A DNA stretch of 64,000 nucleotides from Ziziphus jujuba (lineage: Eukaryota; Streptophyta; Magnoliopsida; Rosales; Rhamnaceae), in contig NC_083388.1 in assembly GCF_031755915.1 (NCBI RefSeq), positions 25,699,001-25,763,000 of the forward strand, written 5' to 3'. Shown here one piece after another: positions 1 through 12,424 of the stretch (position 1 is its first letter; every line of letters begins with the position of its first letter). The notes under the pieces were generated by a model. It saw nothing but the letters and a program-made list of their open reading frames with translations, searched no databases and was not told where the DNA came from. The position numbers were made by a program, and so were the translations under genes.

Positions 1-517
1 TCTATTTTAATTAATCCATTGATTTCACCAATACGGTTCAAATCTTTTTCATAGAGAGACAACGTTAAATTTTGTGAGTCCCATTCTATCTTATTTATGG
101 TTGAACTAGGTGTAAATACATGTAGCACATTCTCTTTAGAGCGCCGACTGGAAAACACAAAGAAAATAACAGAAATGGAAAAAGAAAGGTTATATAAAAT
201 AAAATGAATATGATTTTTATTGAACCCAACCATGAGAAACTTAAAAAAATAAAAAACAAAAAAAATAAAAAAATACTTATTGATAAATATATATATATAT
301 ATTTTTTTTAGAAACACTAAAAGTTCTCCAAATTTAAAGACAAATTAAGAAATTAAAAGTTTTCAAAATTGAATTTCTAATTTTTCAGAATTATATTTAT
401 AAGAAACCATTATATCATATTGAAAATTTTCATTTTTTGCTTAGAGACAATAAAAATTTCTAAAATTATAATAAGCATGAAGTAATAAATTAAAAGCATA
501 CATGATAATCAATATAT

Positions 518-571
<54 letters not shown>

Positions 572-1763
572 CTAGGCTTACCAAAATGTTTATCAAATTT
601 ATTTACCATGTGCTAGATGATGTAACAATATTTAATTAGTTTATTTTTTTTAATTTATTTGTTCATTTATGTGTTCACTTTTCCATATTTAGATTATATG
701 CATATGCAAACCAACAACATTTTAACAAATATCATTTGGTAAATAAATGCAGTAAACATTTTGATACCTGTAGTGTAGTATGCATCACTGCCAAATATTT
801 AAATAAACATCATATATTATTAAACCTTCAAGCTCCCTAAAAATTTAAACCTCGCTTGCAAATTTACAAAGTTTTTCCTATAATCGTTCAAGAGGACTTT
901 AACATAGCTTCTAAGAAAATTTAAAAGGTAATAGGAGAACCTTTCGCAGGATTTTCAATCCAAACAAATACTCCACCTACAAGTGCCAAACACTCCTTTA
1001 GTCCTTTAAGAGGACTTTAACAAATATTAAATAGGCAAAATAGGCAAACTAAAGCTTGAAGGTAATTATAATATTTGATGAAAAGTAATCTAAATTAATG
1101 CTTAACCTTACCACCCCACTGCATCATAACTTGTGTAGCAAATTTCCTTTCCTTCCTGCCATAAAAGATATAAGAGATGATAAGCATAGAAAACATTTGA
1201 AAACTCATTTGTGAGAAAAATGGCTATCATTGCCAAAAAATACTTATCTGTGTGTATGCAGGATCATTAACTGTTTTCAAATCAAAACTTCCCACTTGAC
1301 AAAGTATACATGAAATGAAAAGCATCATAAGAAAAGATAACTCCAGCTAAAACAAAAAGTTCAATAGCAATCAGTCCATATATCAAATTGGTAATGCTGC
1401 ATAAATGCAATACTCAATTCATAGCAAATGGCATATCTCATCAATCCACAGTTATCATGCTTAAACAAATGGATGAGAAAATTAAATCACTTAGAAAATC
1501 TAGGCACAAAAATTTTACATACAATTGGAATTTAATGTATTTCACTTGGACAAAGAACAATACAAGTACTCTTTTTGGATCTTTGAGCAGAAAATGATTT
1601 CTGCCCCTCCTTATCTACAAATATATCCCAAATTATCCTGAATATGGAAAATCAGAACAGAAATGTAAATGTTATTAATTTACAATTTCTATTTCTTAAA
1701 AAAGAAAATAAACAAATATAGTGCTCACTCAAAGAATTCAAATTTAATGAGCTAAAGTAGGAA
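1..1763. other. AT-rich intergenic sequence, 3' flank of FHY1-like gene
   Basis: No coding region is supported here. The stretch is very AT-rich and holds a (TA)n tract at about 526-569. The short open frames have no recognisable family. The last few hundred bases before 1764 probably include the 3' UTR of the minus-strand FHY1-like gene. Confidence 0.6.
526..569. repeat. (TA)n microsatellite
   Basis: Nearly uninterrupted alternating TA over about 44 bases in intergenic DNA, with a short CATACA interruption at its left end. Confidence 0.85.
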
Positions 1764-4700
1764 TCAAGAAAATTGATCTTCTACAAGGTTTACTTCATCT
1801 GTTGAAATCTGAATCCCCATCAGAGAAAGATCTTCAAGCAGTGTTTTCGCATCCTTGAAATGCAGGCCAATGATACCAAGTGCTATTGCAGCATTCACAT
1901 TTGTTTTGCTGGTGAAAAATCAATAATATTTTATGTTGGTAAAAAAAAACTTTGTTTGTGTGTTTTTGCATTTCACATATATTAGAAAATATATATATAT
2001 ATATATCAGTGCTTGGAAAATAAAACGATATGACCTGTCATCAATGAAAATGCAGTTCGATGGATCAACTTTAAGATGTTGCAAAGCATCCAAATAAAAA
2101 CCATGATCTGGCTTCCTCTTTCCTGAAACAAATAAAAAAGATCCTCAATATAACATTGCTACTATTTTTGAACAAGGAACCATAAATGAAATAAAATTGA
2201 ATCACACCTTATGGTTATCCCTGGAAATTTTGAATTAAGAAAGAACAGAATTTTGTTTTTTCCTTTCATAATTACAACCAATTACCATAATTGAATACTA
2301 GAAAAGCGAATAGTTCAAGCACTCAAAAGCCCCATTGTAAATGCATATGAGCAAGTTTCACTATGAGGTCACAAGAAGTTCTAAAGCCTCTCTCTTTATG
2401 GGCATCAACAATACATATGATCAATGTCACTTCTACAAGAGAGAGAGAGAGAGAGAGCCAGGATGTACAAGCTTTTACTTACCATTTTTACACGAACAGA
2501 ATGTCCAAGACAAATATCTTGAGATTTTTAACTTATCCTCAATCATTTGATACCTACAAAATAAAGTTTCCTCAAAATGAAGACGCTTTCCCTTTTTCTT
2601 GGGCATAAGAAATTATCATGACTTTGATTTTTATCAAACCAGTTGGGATAGTTCGTGAAAGCATGCATCTCGTAGTTATTTTGTCTAAGTCCATAAAGCA
2701 ATTCTTCAACACCTTCAAGGTAGGAATATCCACTTCTCATACAATTTTTCAGTCCTGCTCAAAGGACAAATGAAGTTGGTAAATCCATAGCATTAAGACA
2801 AAAAACACATGAACGAAGCAACATAACAGCTGTTCTAGGAGAACACATTTCTAAATCAGGAATGGTAAAGACAAATTCTAGTTATCCCTAGCACCATAAA
2901 TTGCATAAGCAAAACAGGATAGAAAATGGCTACAAAATTCCAATATTAGTACCATTGTCTTAGTTACAATTAGAATCATGATGCTCGTATTAGGAAAAAT
3001 ATATATCTATATATATATATATATATTTGGATAATTAAAGGTTTGTCACATGTCAGAAGTTATACGTAGCAGAAAGAGCAAAAGCAATGTTTTAATCATC
3101 ATTCCTCAAACCTTATGCAATTTGCCTGACAGTTGACCAAAATCGCTGAGAAGATGCAATTAACAAAAACATAGAAAACTTTGGAAACAGAAAAAGTTAC
3201 AGAAATTCCTATCAACCTTCCAAATCAAATGGCCTTCCATCTTTAAAAAATTTTCTGCCAAGCTCTACCTGAAGAAAATAATATAGAACTGTAAAGAAAT
3301 TGGACAAGGTATAGAAAGAAAAACAATGGCAGAACAAGAAACTTAAGTGACAAGTTATTATAAGATACATAGAAAAGTATAGAAATAATAAGCCCCTCAA
3401 CTAGTTTTAAACGGCTCAATCAATCCCAATATCACTTAAAAGAGTACAATACAGCCAAAGGAGGGTCAGAATAGTATTTGGAGGTATGTTAAGAACCAAC
3501 TAACGGTTGTCTATATGAAGAATAAATAATAATGGAAGTATCATGGTGCAATTACGACAATGATCTGGTGCAAGAAAGATTTACAAGCTAAAAATCATTA
3601 CAAAATTGCTCAGGATGAGGTTCTCCTTCAAAGATTCTTAAAAAATGTCGACATAAGTTATATGATGGACTCATAAATCTAAATTTTGGATATACTATCT
3701 GAAGATTTAAAAGCTCTATATTACTGAAAACAATCCTGGTAAGTCAATGCTATTATTGCTTCGAAGCTTCATGGAGACACCGAAAGCCAAGGTGCAAAAT
3801 GAAATGGAGTGTTCCACATTCTGTTGGATTTTAGAAGTTCAAAAATCAAATGCTTGGTAGTGGTAAAAATACTAAACCAATTTACACATGAAGATAGAAT
3901 CCTTAGATAGTTGAAACTAAAAGCACAGGAGATACATCTCACACCTCATTAATCCACCCCTTTTCAAACTCAATCCAAGCATTTGGGTCCTTGCATTCGA
4001 TTAGTTCCTCCATAGACATTCTGCTCATAAATTCTCAATAAGATTATCCTAAGTAACATAAAAAAGAGAAATTCTATAAAGTTGTAAAAATAAAGCCAAA
4101 ACTATATACCATCTAAAACACTAAGGATATATTTATAATATTTTGGCATGTTTCAACAATACCATGTGAAAGTATTCTTCAAACATAATATGCAAGAACA
4201 GTAGAACTAAATAAATTACCAAAACCCTATGTAGCAAAACCATCCTTCTCAGAAGTAATCATGAGTGAAATTTGCATGTAAAAGAAAGATTACCATAAAT
4301 TGAAAACAAGAACAGTACTTTAAAATACAAAAGGCCATTTTCATTTCACTTGAGATGGAGGGTGATGAGAAAGTATTACACTATAATACAGAAATGAGAA
4401 AGTATAATGAATTTGAGCCTATAATTTCTTGCCACGTATCAAGAAAGCAGTTAACCAACAATAAATTGGATTAGATTCTGTAGGTTTTTCTTCTCCTAAA
4501 CCGCAACATGAAACGAGCTTAGACAATCCAAGTAGGCAACTACCCATACTTCAATGCATTTAGTTCAATTCAGATCCTTTTATGCAGATTCAGTTAGTTC
4601 CACCCCAAAAAAAATGACAACTTGAAAGAGAGAGGAAAAAAAAAAAAAAAAAAAATGATCCTTTCACTGGGAACCATTATGTGCGAAAGATAAAATTCCT

Positions 4701-5237
4701 ACAGATTCTAAAAGTAGAAGTTTAGGTTTCTCACCACTTAAAACCCACATGTTAGACTAGACTTAACCCATCATTGAAATCCTAAATAAAAAGGGGGAAA
4801 AATGCAACTTTAAGGTCTGAAACAGAGGAAACTATCATTCAAGATAACATCTGTTTTTCTATTAATAATATTATTATTATTATTATTTTATTATCCTTTA
4901 TTTCGTTTTCTGAGCAACCAAACAGATAGAATCCCAATTTAGGAAACAAAACAGAGAAAAATAAAAAATAAAAACTTTGGTACCCGAAGAAGGCGGGGAC
5001 GTCTTCGTAAAAAGGGTCACGAACAACGGTGCTCATGATGTCAAAAAGAAGTACAGGAAGCTTTCTATTGTCAATCTGGGTTGAAGCTTGAGTGGTACCT
5101 GCAGAAGTACTAGTAGACAAACAGGATATGGAGCCGCTGGACTTGTTGGAACGGGGATTCATAGCCATTCTCGCTGCAGATTGCATTGAGGATCTCAGAG
5201 GATAACAGACACAGGTCAATCTCAGCAATACAGCCAT
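1764..5237 (-). CDS. FHY1: FMN hydrolase, HAD superfamily, chloroplast (FHY1-like)
   Basis: Seven coding exons on the minus strand: 5237-4984, 4020-3945, 3268-3217, 2754-2640, 2553-2483, 2122-2035 and 1908-1764. They sum to 801 bp (266 aa) with GT-AG introns. The model matches the haloacid-dehalogenase-like protein known in Arabidopsis as FLAVIN MONONUCLEOTIDE HYDROLASE 1 (At1g79790), which dephosphorylates FMN to riboflavin in the chloroplast. The Ser/Thr-rich first 60 residues fit a transit peptide. HAD motif I is around D66 (LLFDIMSTVV), motif II is FTNYPNW, the motif III lysine lies in GKRKPD, and motif IV is CIFIDD. The position two residues after D66 is Met, not the usual second Asp. 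The start is the first Met of the transit peptide. Family assignment is firm; substrate is inferred from the ortholog. Confidence 0.88.
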
Positions 5238-5337
5238 TATCCAACCTCCACGAGCTCATAACATTTTTAACTTAAAAAACGTTTTTAGAATTCTTTCTAA
5301 AGTATTATTCATTTGACGACAGTATGGAATTTCCATA

Positions 5338-5378
<41 letters not shown>

Positions 5379-6205
5379 TGTTTAGTCAATAGAATGGGGA
5401 TGAAATTAAACTGTAACCTGAATTCAGACTGATATTTCATTTTGGCATTTGGAAGAAACAATTTGAGTTGAAACTTGCATAAAGTTGGATAGTTAATCAC
5501 ATTTGTATATAATTTTTAATTTGTTATTGCAATTTCTCTGAATTTATCAATAGTTAATAAATTGATCAATAATAGATCAAAGTCTGTCGTGGTACTAGTT
5601 TTATTGTCGTTTCTAGTTTCAAACTTGAAAAAATAATAATAATAAAAGTACAAATTTCATGTCTTTGGGGTTTGAATTTTACTGCATAAAAGGATAAACT
5701 TTAATTTCTCACATACTTTGATGACAAGAATAAGTCAATTGAATATATTTATTTCTCCTAATCAAACAATAAAAATAATTTATGATTCCCATTCTCTTCT
5801 TTAATAGTTTCCAAAATCCAAACCTAGAAGTAGAGTAATTTTTTCACACCAGATCAAGTAGGGATACAAAAAATGGCCAGAAAAAATTCACTCATTTACT
5901 GCAAAATGCACATATTACATCCAAAAATGTTTGCATGGCCAAAAGTATATCCAGTTGCTCAGCTGTTTCTATACCGCATTACACCAGATAAGTCAAAACT
6001 TACACCAAAAACTTTAATTTCATTTAAAAAAAAAAAAAAAAAAAAAAGGGAGAAGAAGAAAGAAAATCAAATAATATGTTGAAGATTGTCAAATACATTT
6101 CTATGGTGACAGCCACCAAAAAAATTTAAAAAAAAAAAAAAAAAAAATCTAAAACTGATATCTTAAACTGCTGTCTTGTTTGTTTTTTAGGTTTACATGT
6201 AATTT
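5238..6205. other. Intergenic: FHY1-like 5' region and 3' end of SCY1-like gene
   Basis: No gene is seen. The stretch contains a (TA)n tract at 5333-5379 about 100 bases upstream of the FHY1-like start, poly-A runs at about 6028-6048 and 6129-6147, and presumably the FHY1-like promoter plus the 3' UTR of the next minus-strand gene. Confidence 0.55.
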
Positions 6206-9200
6206 TCACATCCCAGATGACGTCCGGTTTATCCTCTGTGCCCCAAGCTTTGGAGCAGCAGGTTTAGCTCCTCGACCTCGACCAGCCGATAATGGCTTTG
6301 CCTTTGTAGTGGGTGCAGGAGCAGCAATGGCAGCCCATGGGTCATCATCATCAACAACTGTAGTACTTGACTTTAAGTTCAATGATTTTGATGATGTCTT
6401 TGGAGCAGGAGCAGCTATGGAGCCCCACAAATCTTCATCTTCATCTTTGATAGCCTTTGCTGTACTTTTCGGTCTCACACTTGTAGCTAGCATTGACAAA
6501 ATAGTGAATGTTTATTACCAATTAACTTCTTGGTGCACAAGAAGAATATGAAATAAAAACCATTAAATGCTTTCAACTGGGATTTAAAATAGTATGAAAA
6601 CCATTCCAGCAACTACAAGTACAATGGATAGTTATAAAAAAAACTAAAACCTTAATGGATAATATTTTACCTTGTTTTGGCTGTGAAACAGGAAGTGAGA
6701 CTGGCCGCTTTTGAGCTGCTTGAATGTTTGCAAGTGCCGCTGATGGCTTTGGCTCTTCAAGGGGTTCAATATCATCCCATCCATCTTTGTCACTTTCATT
6801 CCCATCATGGATTCCATTTTCGATTTCTCCCCACCCATCTGTTGATGTAGGGGACTCAGGAGCAGGTTGATCAGCTAACTCTGTCCTAGAACTTACATGA
6901 GCAGGTGCTGTAGTCGGGGTATCTAGAACTGGGATTGTCACCAAAAATCAGTATTAGATAATAATATTGACATTTTAATTGGATTGAGATCATAAGGGAA
7001 TAGAAACTACCTATTTTTATCCAATATAAAACCAAATGTTAGGAGTTGAAACTAATTTTAACCATCCAGTCTCTGAACTCATAATTGGTGGTTTTGGATT
7101 AGACATAATTCTTTATTGGTAGAGAGTTGAAATTTAATTCTTTGACCCAACCATTGCTAGCTATACTAATATATAGAAGGTAGCACACACCTATAACACC
7201 TAATGTCCCATGTATAATCATGAAATTCCTTGAACATCTACCAAGACAGATTCACTAATTCCAGATTCACTAATTCCAGATATTCCATAAAGCATCAAAG
7301 CACTATGGGGTAGTCATGTAATACATATAGCATTATCATTTATACCTGAGCTTGCATTTGAAGTTGTAGAAGATAGAGGCGCGCTAGTGTTCACAGGAGC
7401 AAGTGGAGCTTGCTCAGAAGGTTTACCCTTCAGAGTAAGGGAGCTCATAGCCCACCTGCACAGTAATTATAATTCCGATTCAGTACTTCCAGGAAATATT
7501 TTAAGGGAAGACATACTTTCTAACACAATCACCATTTTAAACCACTGCTCTTAATAAAAGCTAAGATGACAGGACTTGTAACCAAGAATGTCTATCAAGC
7601 ATTAACATAGAAAAACAATTATTTATTGGTAATTATTTTAACCTATAAAGCTTTAAGTCTCATATTGATATGATAAAAGTAGTTTACAAAGAAGATTTTG
7701 GGAAATTTGGATAACTTACCCTAATAGACTAGCATTTCCTGGTATTGATGAGATTCCAATACTTGTAGCCCCTGTGGCATCCCCTGAATTTGTCTAAAGG
7801 ACCAAAAGAAATAACATCAATAAACATGAGTATTGAAACAAGGAGCAGTAAGCAATCACCAGACATTACCAAACACACAAAAAAAAAAAAAAAAAAAAGG
7901 TAACCAACCACTAAAGAGAGAACTCTTCTATGAACCATTTGCTTATCCATCTTTTACTTGTGGATATTACTCTTTGCCAAGAAAATGGTTTTACTTCAGA
8001 TATTCAAGAAAGCATTCTAAAAACTGCCAAGTACTATGGTCCTTTGGAGTCTTAAATAGAATATGTCTAACATATGGCCAAAAATCAATGCTTAAAGTAA
8101 ATAAATATAGAAAAATGCATAATATATGAAACACACTTGAGTGAAGCTAGGTGGAATTACTCCATTATCATGAAACACACAATGAAATCAGTGGTATGTG
8201 AGCATTAAAGTTATATATACATGACACCGTTTCTGCAGCAAAAGACTACAGCAAAATTTGATGAAGAGCAGTTCTTCAAGAAGTTTCTACTATGATCTAC
8301 CAACATGCACAAGCATGGAGATAGGTATTAGGGCATAGTGGGAGCTGATGGGTAGATCTGGGTATCATTAAATGTATCTGGTTCTTTTCACATACCTAAG
8401 CAAAATACTTCTCATAAATCATATCTGCATGCATATACTAGGAACAGAAAATAAATTTGAACCAAAAGCATAAATAGTTTAAGATTGAACCTTCTCATGG
8501 TACTGTTTTGCTATTTGTAGAAACTGATCAACTGCTTCAAATGCCTTTGATCGAACATCACTGCTTTGAAGTGCGGAAAAGGTAAAACTCAGACAAAGAA
8601 CATATTCTCAAGGTACATGTTAATAAAATGGATTTACTGTTCAAAAAGAGAAATTCCTGATTCATATATATGAAAAAATGCACTAAGAAATAAATCATAT
8701 AAAGAATATATGACCTGTCAGGATCAATTGTAAGTACAACAACATTTGGGAGAATCCGAGTTGCAATCTCAGTGACATCATAATAAGAACTGGTAGCACA
8801 TAAAGCCATAATGCCTGCCAGAATAAAATTTTAGATTGGTCCACATGCTTAAAAGACTTGAAAACAACGTTTGAAAAGTTAATCTATGCCCGAAACTAAA
8901 GTAAAAACATTTTGAAAAACAGAATCACTTCTAAAACCACAGATTTTTACGTTGAAAAAAAAAAAAAAAAAAGGGGAGCATCAGACATTAGACATAAAGA
9001 ATCAGAAGTTTTGATACCTGCGCTTCTGGCTGGTGAAAAAGTGTCACGTAATGCACGGACAGTAAATGCATTAATCAAAACCCTTTTCCTAGTCTGCATT
9101 TCAGATATGAACACATCAGTAGACAATGAGTGAAACTCTTGTTATAAATGACCATACTTCTTTGTTTACCATAGTGGCTTGGAACAATTGGTCACTCAGT

Positions 9201-9756
9201 GGTCATTTGTTCCAAGCCACTATGGTAAACAAAGAAGTAAAAAGTTAGGATATATATTAAAAATTCCAAGAGAATCCTAGATGCCCATGCAAAAGTAGTA
9301 GTGGGAACTCGTCAATACTGACCCCTTCATTCAAGTGGCTAGCAATATTCCCAAGTAAAATGGTAGTGTTCGTTCTAATTGCTGGTTCTTCATCAACCTG
9401 CAAACTTAAAGAAATTGAACTTGTATATAAACAAAGAAGCAAAAAATGATCATATTCCTATATTCAATACAATAGCAAGCCCCCTCCTAAAAAATTAAAG
9501 AAAAAGGTCCCAACTCCCAACTACATCCAGAAACATATGTAGTAAAATTAATTTAATTAAGTCAAAAGTATATGCATAAGGGCTCATAAGTAACTTAGCC
9601 ATACCTGTAACTTGGAAAGATGTTTCAACAATGACCCTGAAATGGTACGTTGGGAAAGCTGCAAAATTTTAAAAAGAAAATACATTACAGAGGACCAAAC
9701 AACCACAAATGACTGCTTTGTAACTTTAAAGCAGAAATAATCTTTAAACCAAAAAA

Positions 9757-9792
<36 letters not shown>

Positions 9793-12336
9793 GTGAAGAA
9801 ATATACTACACAAGATATAGAGTCAAGATGAAAATATAAAATGGGTAAGCAGGTTTCACAAGTGAATAGTTCAACAATATAATATAGTTTACACAAGTTT
9901 CTAATCACAATGGACTTTTAGGAAAGACTTGGCTTTTTGGAACACACATGTGTCTCTTTAGAAATAATATGTATGCGCTTAGCAAGGAAATCAATGACTA
10001 CCTCATTAACAATGTACCAGAATTGATGTCATTATAAATCTCATACATCTCACTGCATGGAATGTCGCTTTCATGATTACATCATTAAAATAAAGTTCAA
10101 AACATACATCATAATGCAGAAATTCTATAACCAAAGTGCAGGCAAATACCTTGGGAGCTAGAATAAGCATGGATTTGAGTGTCAGTTCCCGGAGAAAAGC
10201 AGATGTATCAGAAAATCCAGTAGCAACATGGGGATACACCTAGTTACAAGCATTGGAATTTTAGAATTTACATAAACAACAAGATCATGTATTACTATCA
10301 TAACTCGCATCCAAAAGCAAAGAGAATTTGCTCAATCATTAAAGCCATCTATAATTAACTCATACTTGCTCATCAACAATTTGTGCAGACAATGATTCTC
10401 CATATTGATCAATATGTTGCAACAGACCAACTCTTATAGCCCGATCGTTGGAGGCAAAGAGTTTCACAATTGTAGGCAACACCTAGAAATACAAGCAATA
10501 AATTTACCTTAGTATAACCCTAAAAATAATGGAAATAAATATGAAGAGTAAAAAAAAACCAAAAAAAAAAAAAAAAAAAAAAAACAGTTGAGTACTTCTA
10601 TGTAAAATTTGTGACAGTAAATGGCCAAATATTTAAATCATAATATACAAGGCCATGGAGGTTGGAAAGGTTGAGACCTTCGTACTAAATTCTTCTGTTG
10701 AAAGCCAAGACCCCATTTTTAACAATGCAGTCAAAGCAGGAGAAGCAGCTGAACCAAATTCAAGGGCGGAAGCTAATAATGGAAGTAACTGTAAAAATCA
10801 AGAGACAAAAGCAAAATGTGAGATCAAAACATCAACTATACACTTGAAGTTAAAATTTCAGATAAAAGGCCCCAAAGCCAGACCTTTTTCAGCACAATTG
10901 GGCGAGGTAGTTGCTCTGCTAAATTTGGAAGCTTGCGGAAAAAGGTATCCTTCTCCACACTATCTTTCAAATTTAAAATTTCCATGAAATGTATCGTATC
11001 CACCAACTTATTTTGGAAATATTCTGCCAATCCAAGTGTTGCAACCCACATTATGAATGCAAGAACTAGAGTGGAAGCGAAAATATAATCCAGAACACAT
11101 AACTATAACAGACATAGGATAAAACCATCCAATAGCTAGCACCTTAGGAGCCACAAAAATATATAGTTTTGGATAGAACACACATATTAGACAATACTAA
11201 CCTCATTTTAACCAAGTTAAAAAGAATAGCTTACCACTATTTTCTATAAGCTTTGATGTATTCAACCTACGAGAAGGCATGGAACTCAAAAGCCGCTGAT
11301 AATCTGGAAGTAGAGACTGTGAGACAAGAAAATAGACATGGAAATGAAATTGAATCTTTCAAGAGATTGAAAGACAAATCAACTGATACAGACATACACA
11401 TATTAATAACCGCAATTAGTCTCCATTATGTTGGGGTAAAAGGGTGGAGGGTGGGTATCCTAGATCACTAAACGAATTAATTTGCAGAAGCAAACACATC
11501 AATGATCCATCCATGATATTAGGCTAACCTTTGGAATGGAACCAGTATTCCTCAGCTCCTCTGTTTTGCTTAACTTCATACCAGAGAAAAGTTCGTAGAT
11601 AAGACAGCCTATCAAGTCGATTACAAAGTTAAATTTCTTACAGAAGCAATAAATTAAGAATAAGTGATATTTCACCAGCTGAAGAAGCTCTAAAATTTCA
11701 AGAAGATAAATTGCAATAAACAACAGTTTTATCCAGCAAAGCATGTGGGAGTCATGATTGCGCTGGAAGCTCTAAAGTGCAGCATTAAGCATCATCTACT
11801 GTAATAACTTCGATTCAACAATCACATTCACACAAATCTAGCAATAACAGACTTACCCAATCCCCAAGAATCGATGGACCATGGAGGAGATTTTCTGATT
11901 GCAGCCCAGTCTGATTTTACCAACTCCATCGGTTTGTATTGTGATCCAACAAGCCATGCATATTGCTGAATGGAAAATACAAAATTATGAAAAAGAAAAA
12001 CCCCAAATCCGAAATCTTTTTTTCTCTTCTACAGAAAATTTGAACATTGATTTCCGTTTCAGTCATTGCTGTTCATGAAACACAACCACAGATATCATAC
12101 AAAAGCTAAACTATTGCACCACAGGCCCACAGAAAATCAGTTATTACCAGAAGTGGCCCAGCAGAAGCTTCATTGTTCCCATCAAACTCAGATAGAACAT
12201 CAAAAGCATGCAGCTTCCAGTCCAAAGTTTGAGTTACAACAACACTGGCTAAGCAAACATTACCATGAATCTGTAATAGCTAAAGTTAGCAAAAGGGTAA
12301 GACTGAAAAAATGTGCGTATGTGTGTGTGGGTTATT

Positions 12337-12424
<88 letters not shown>

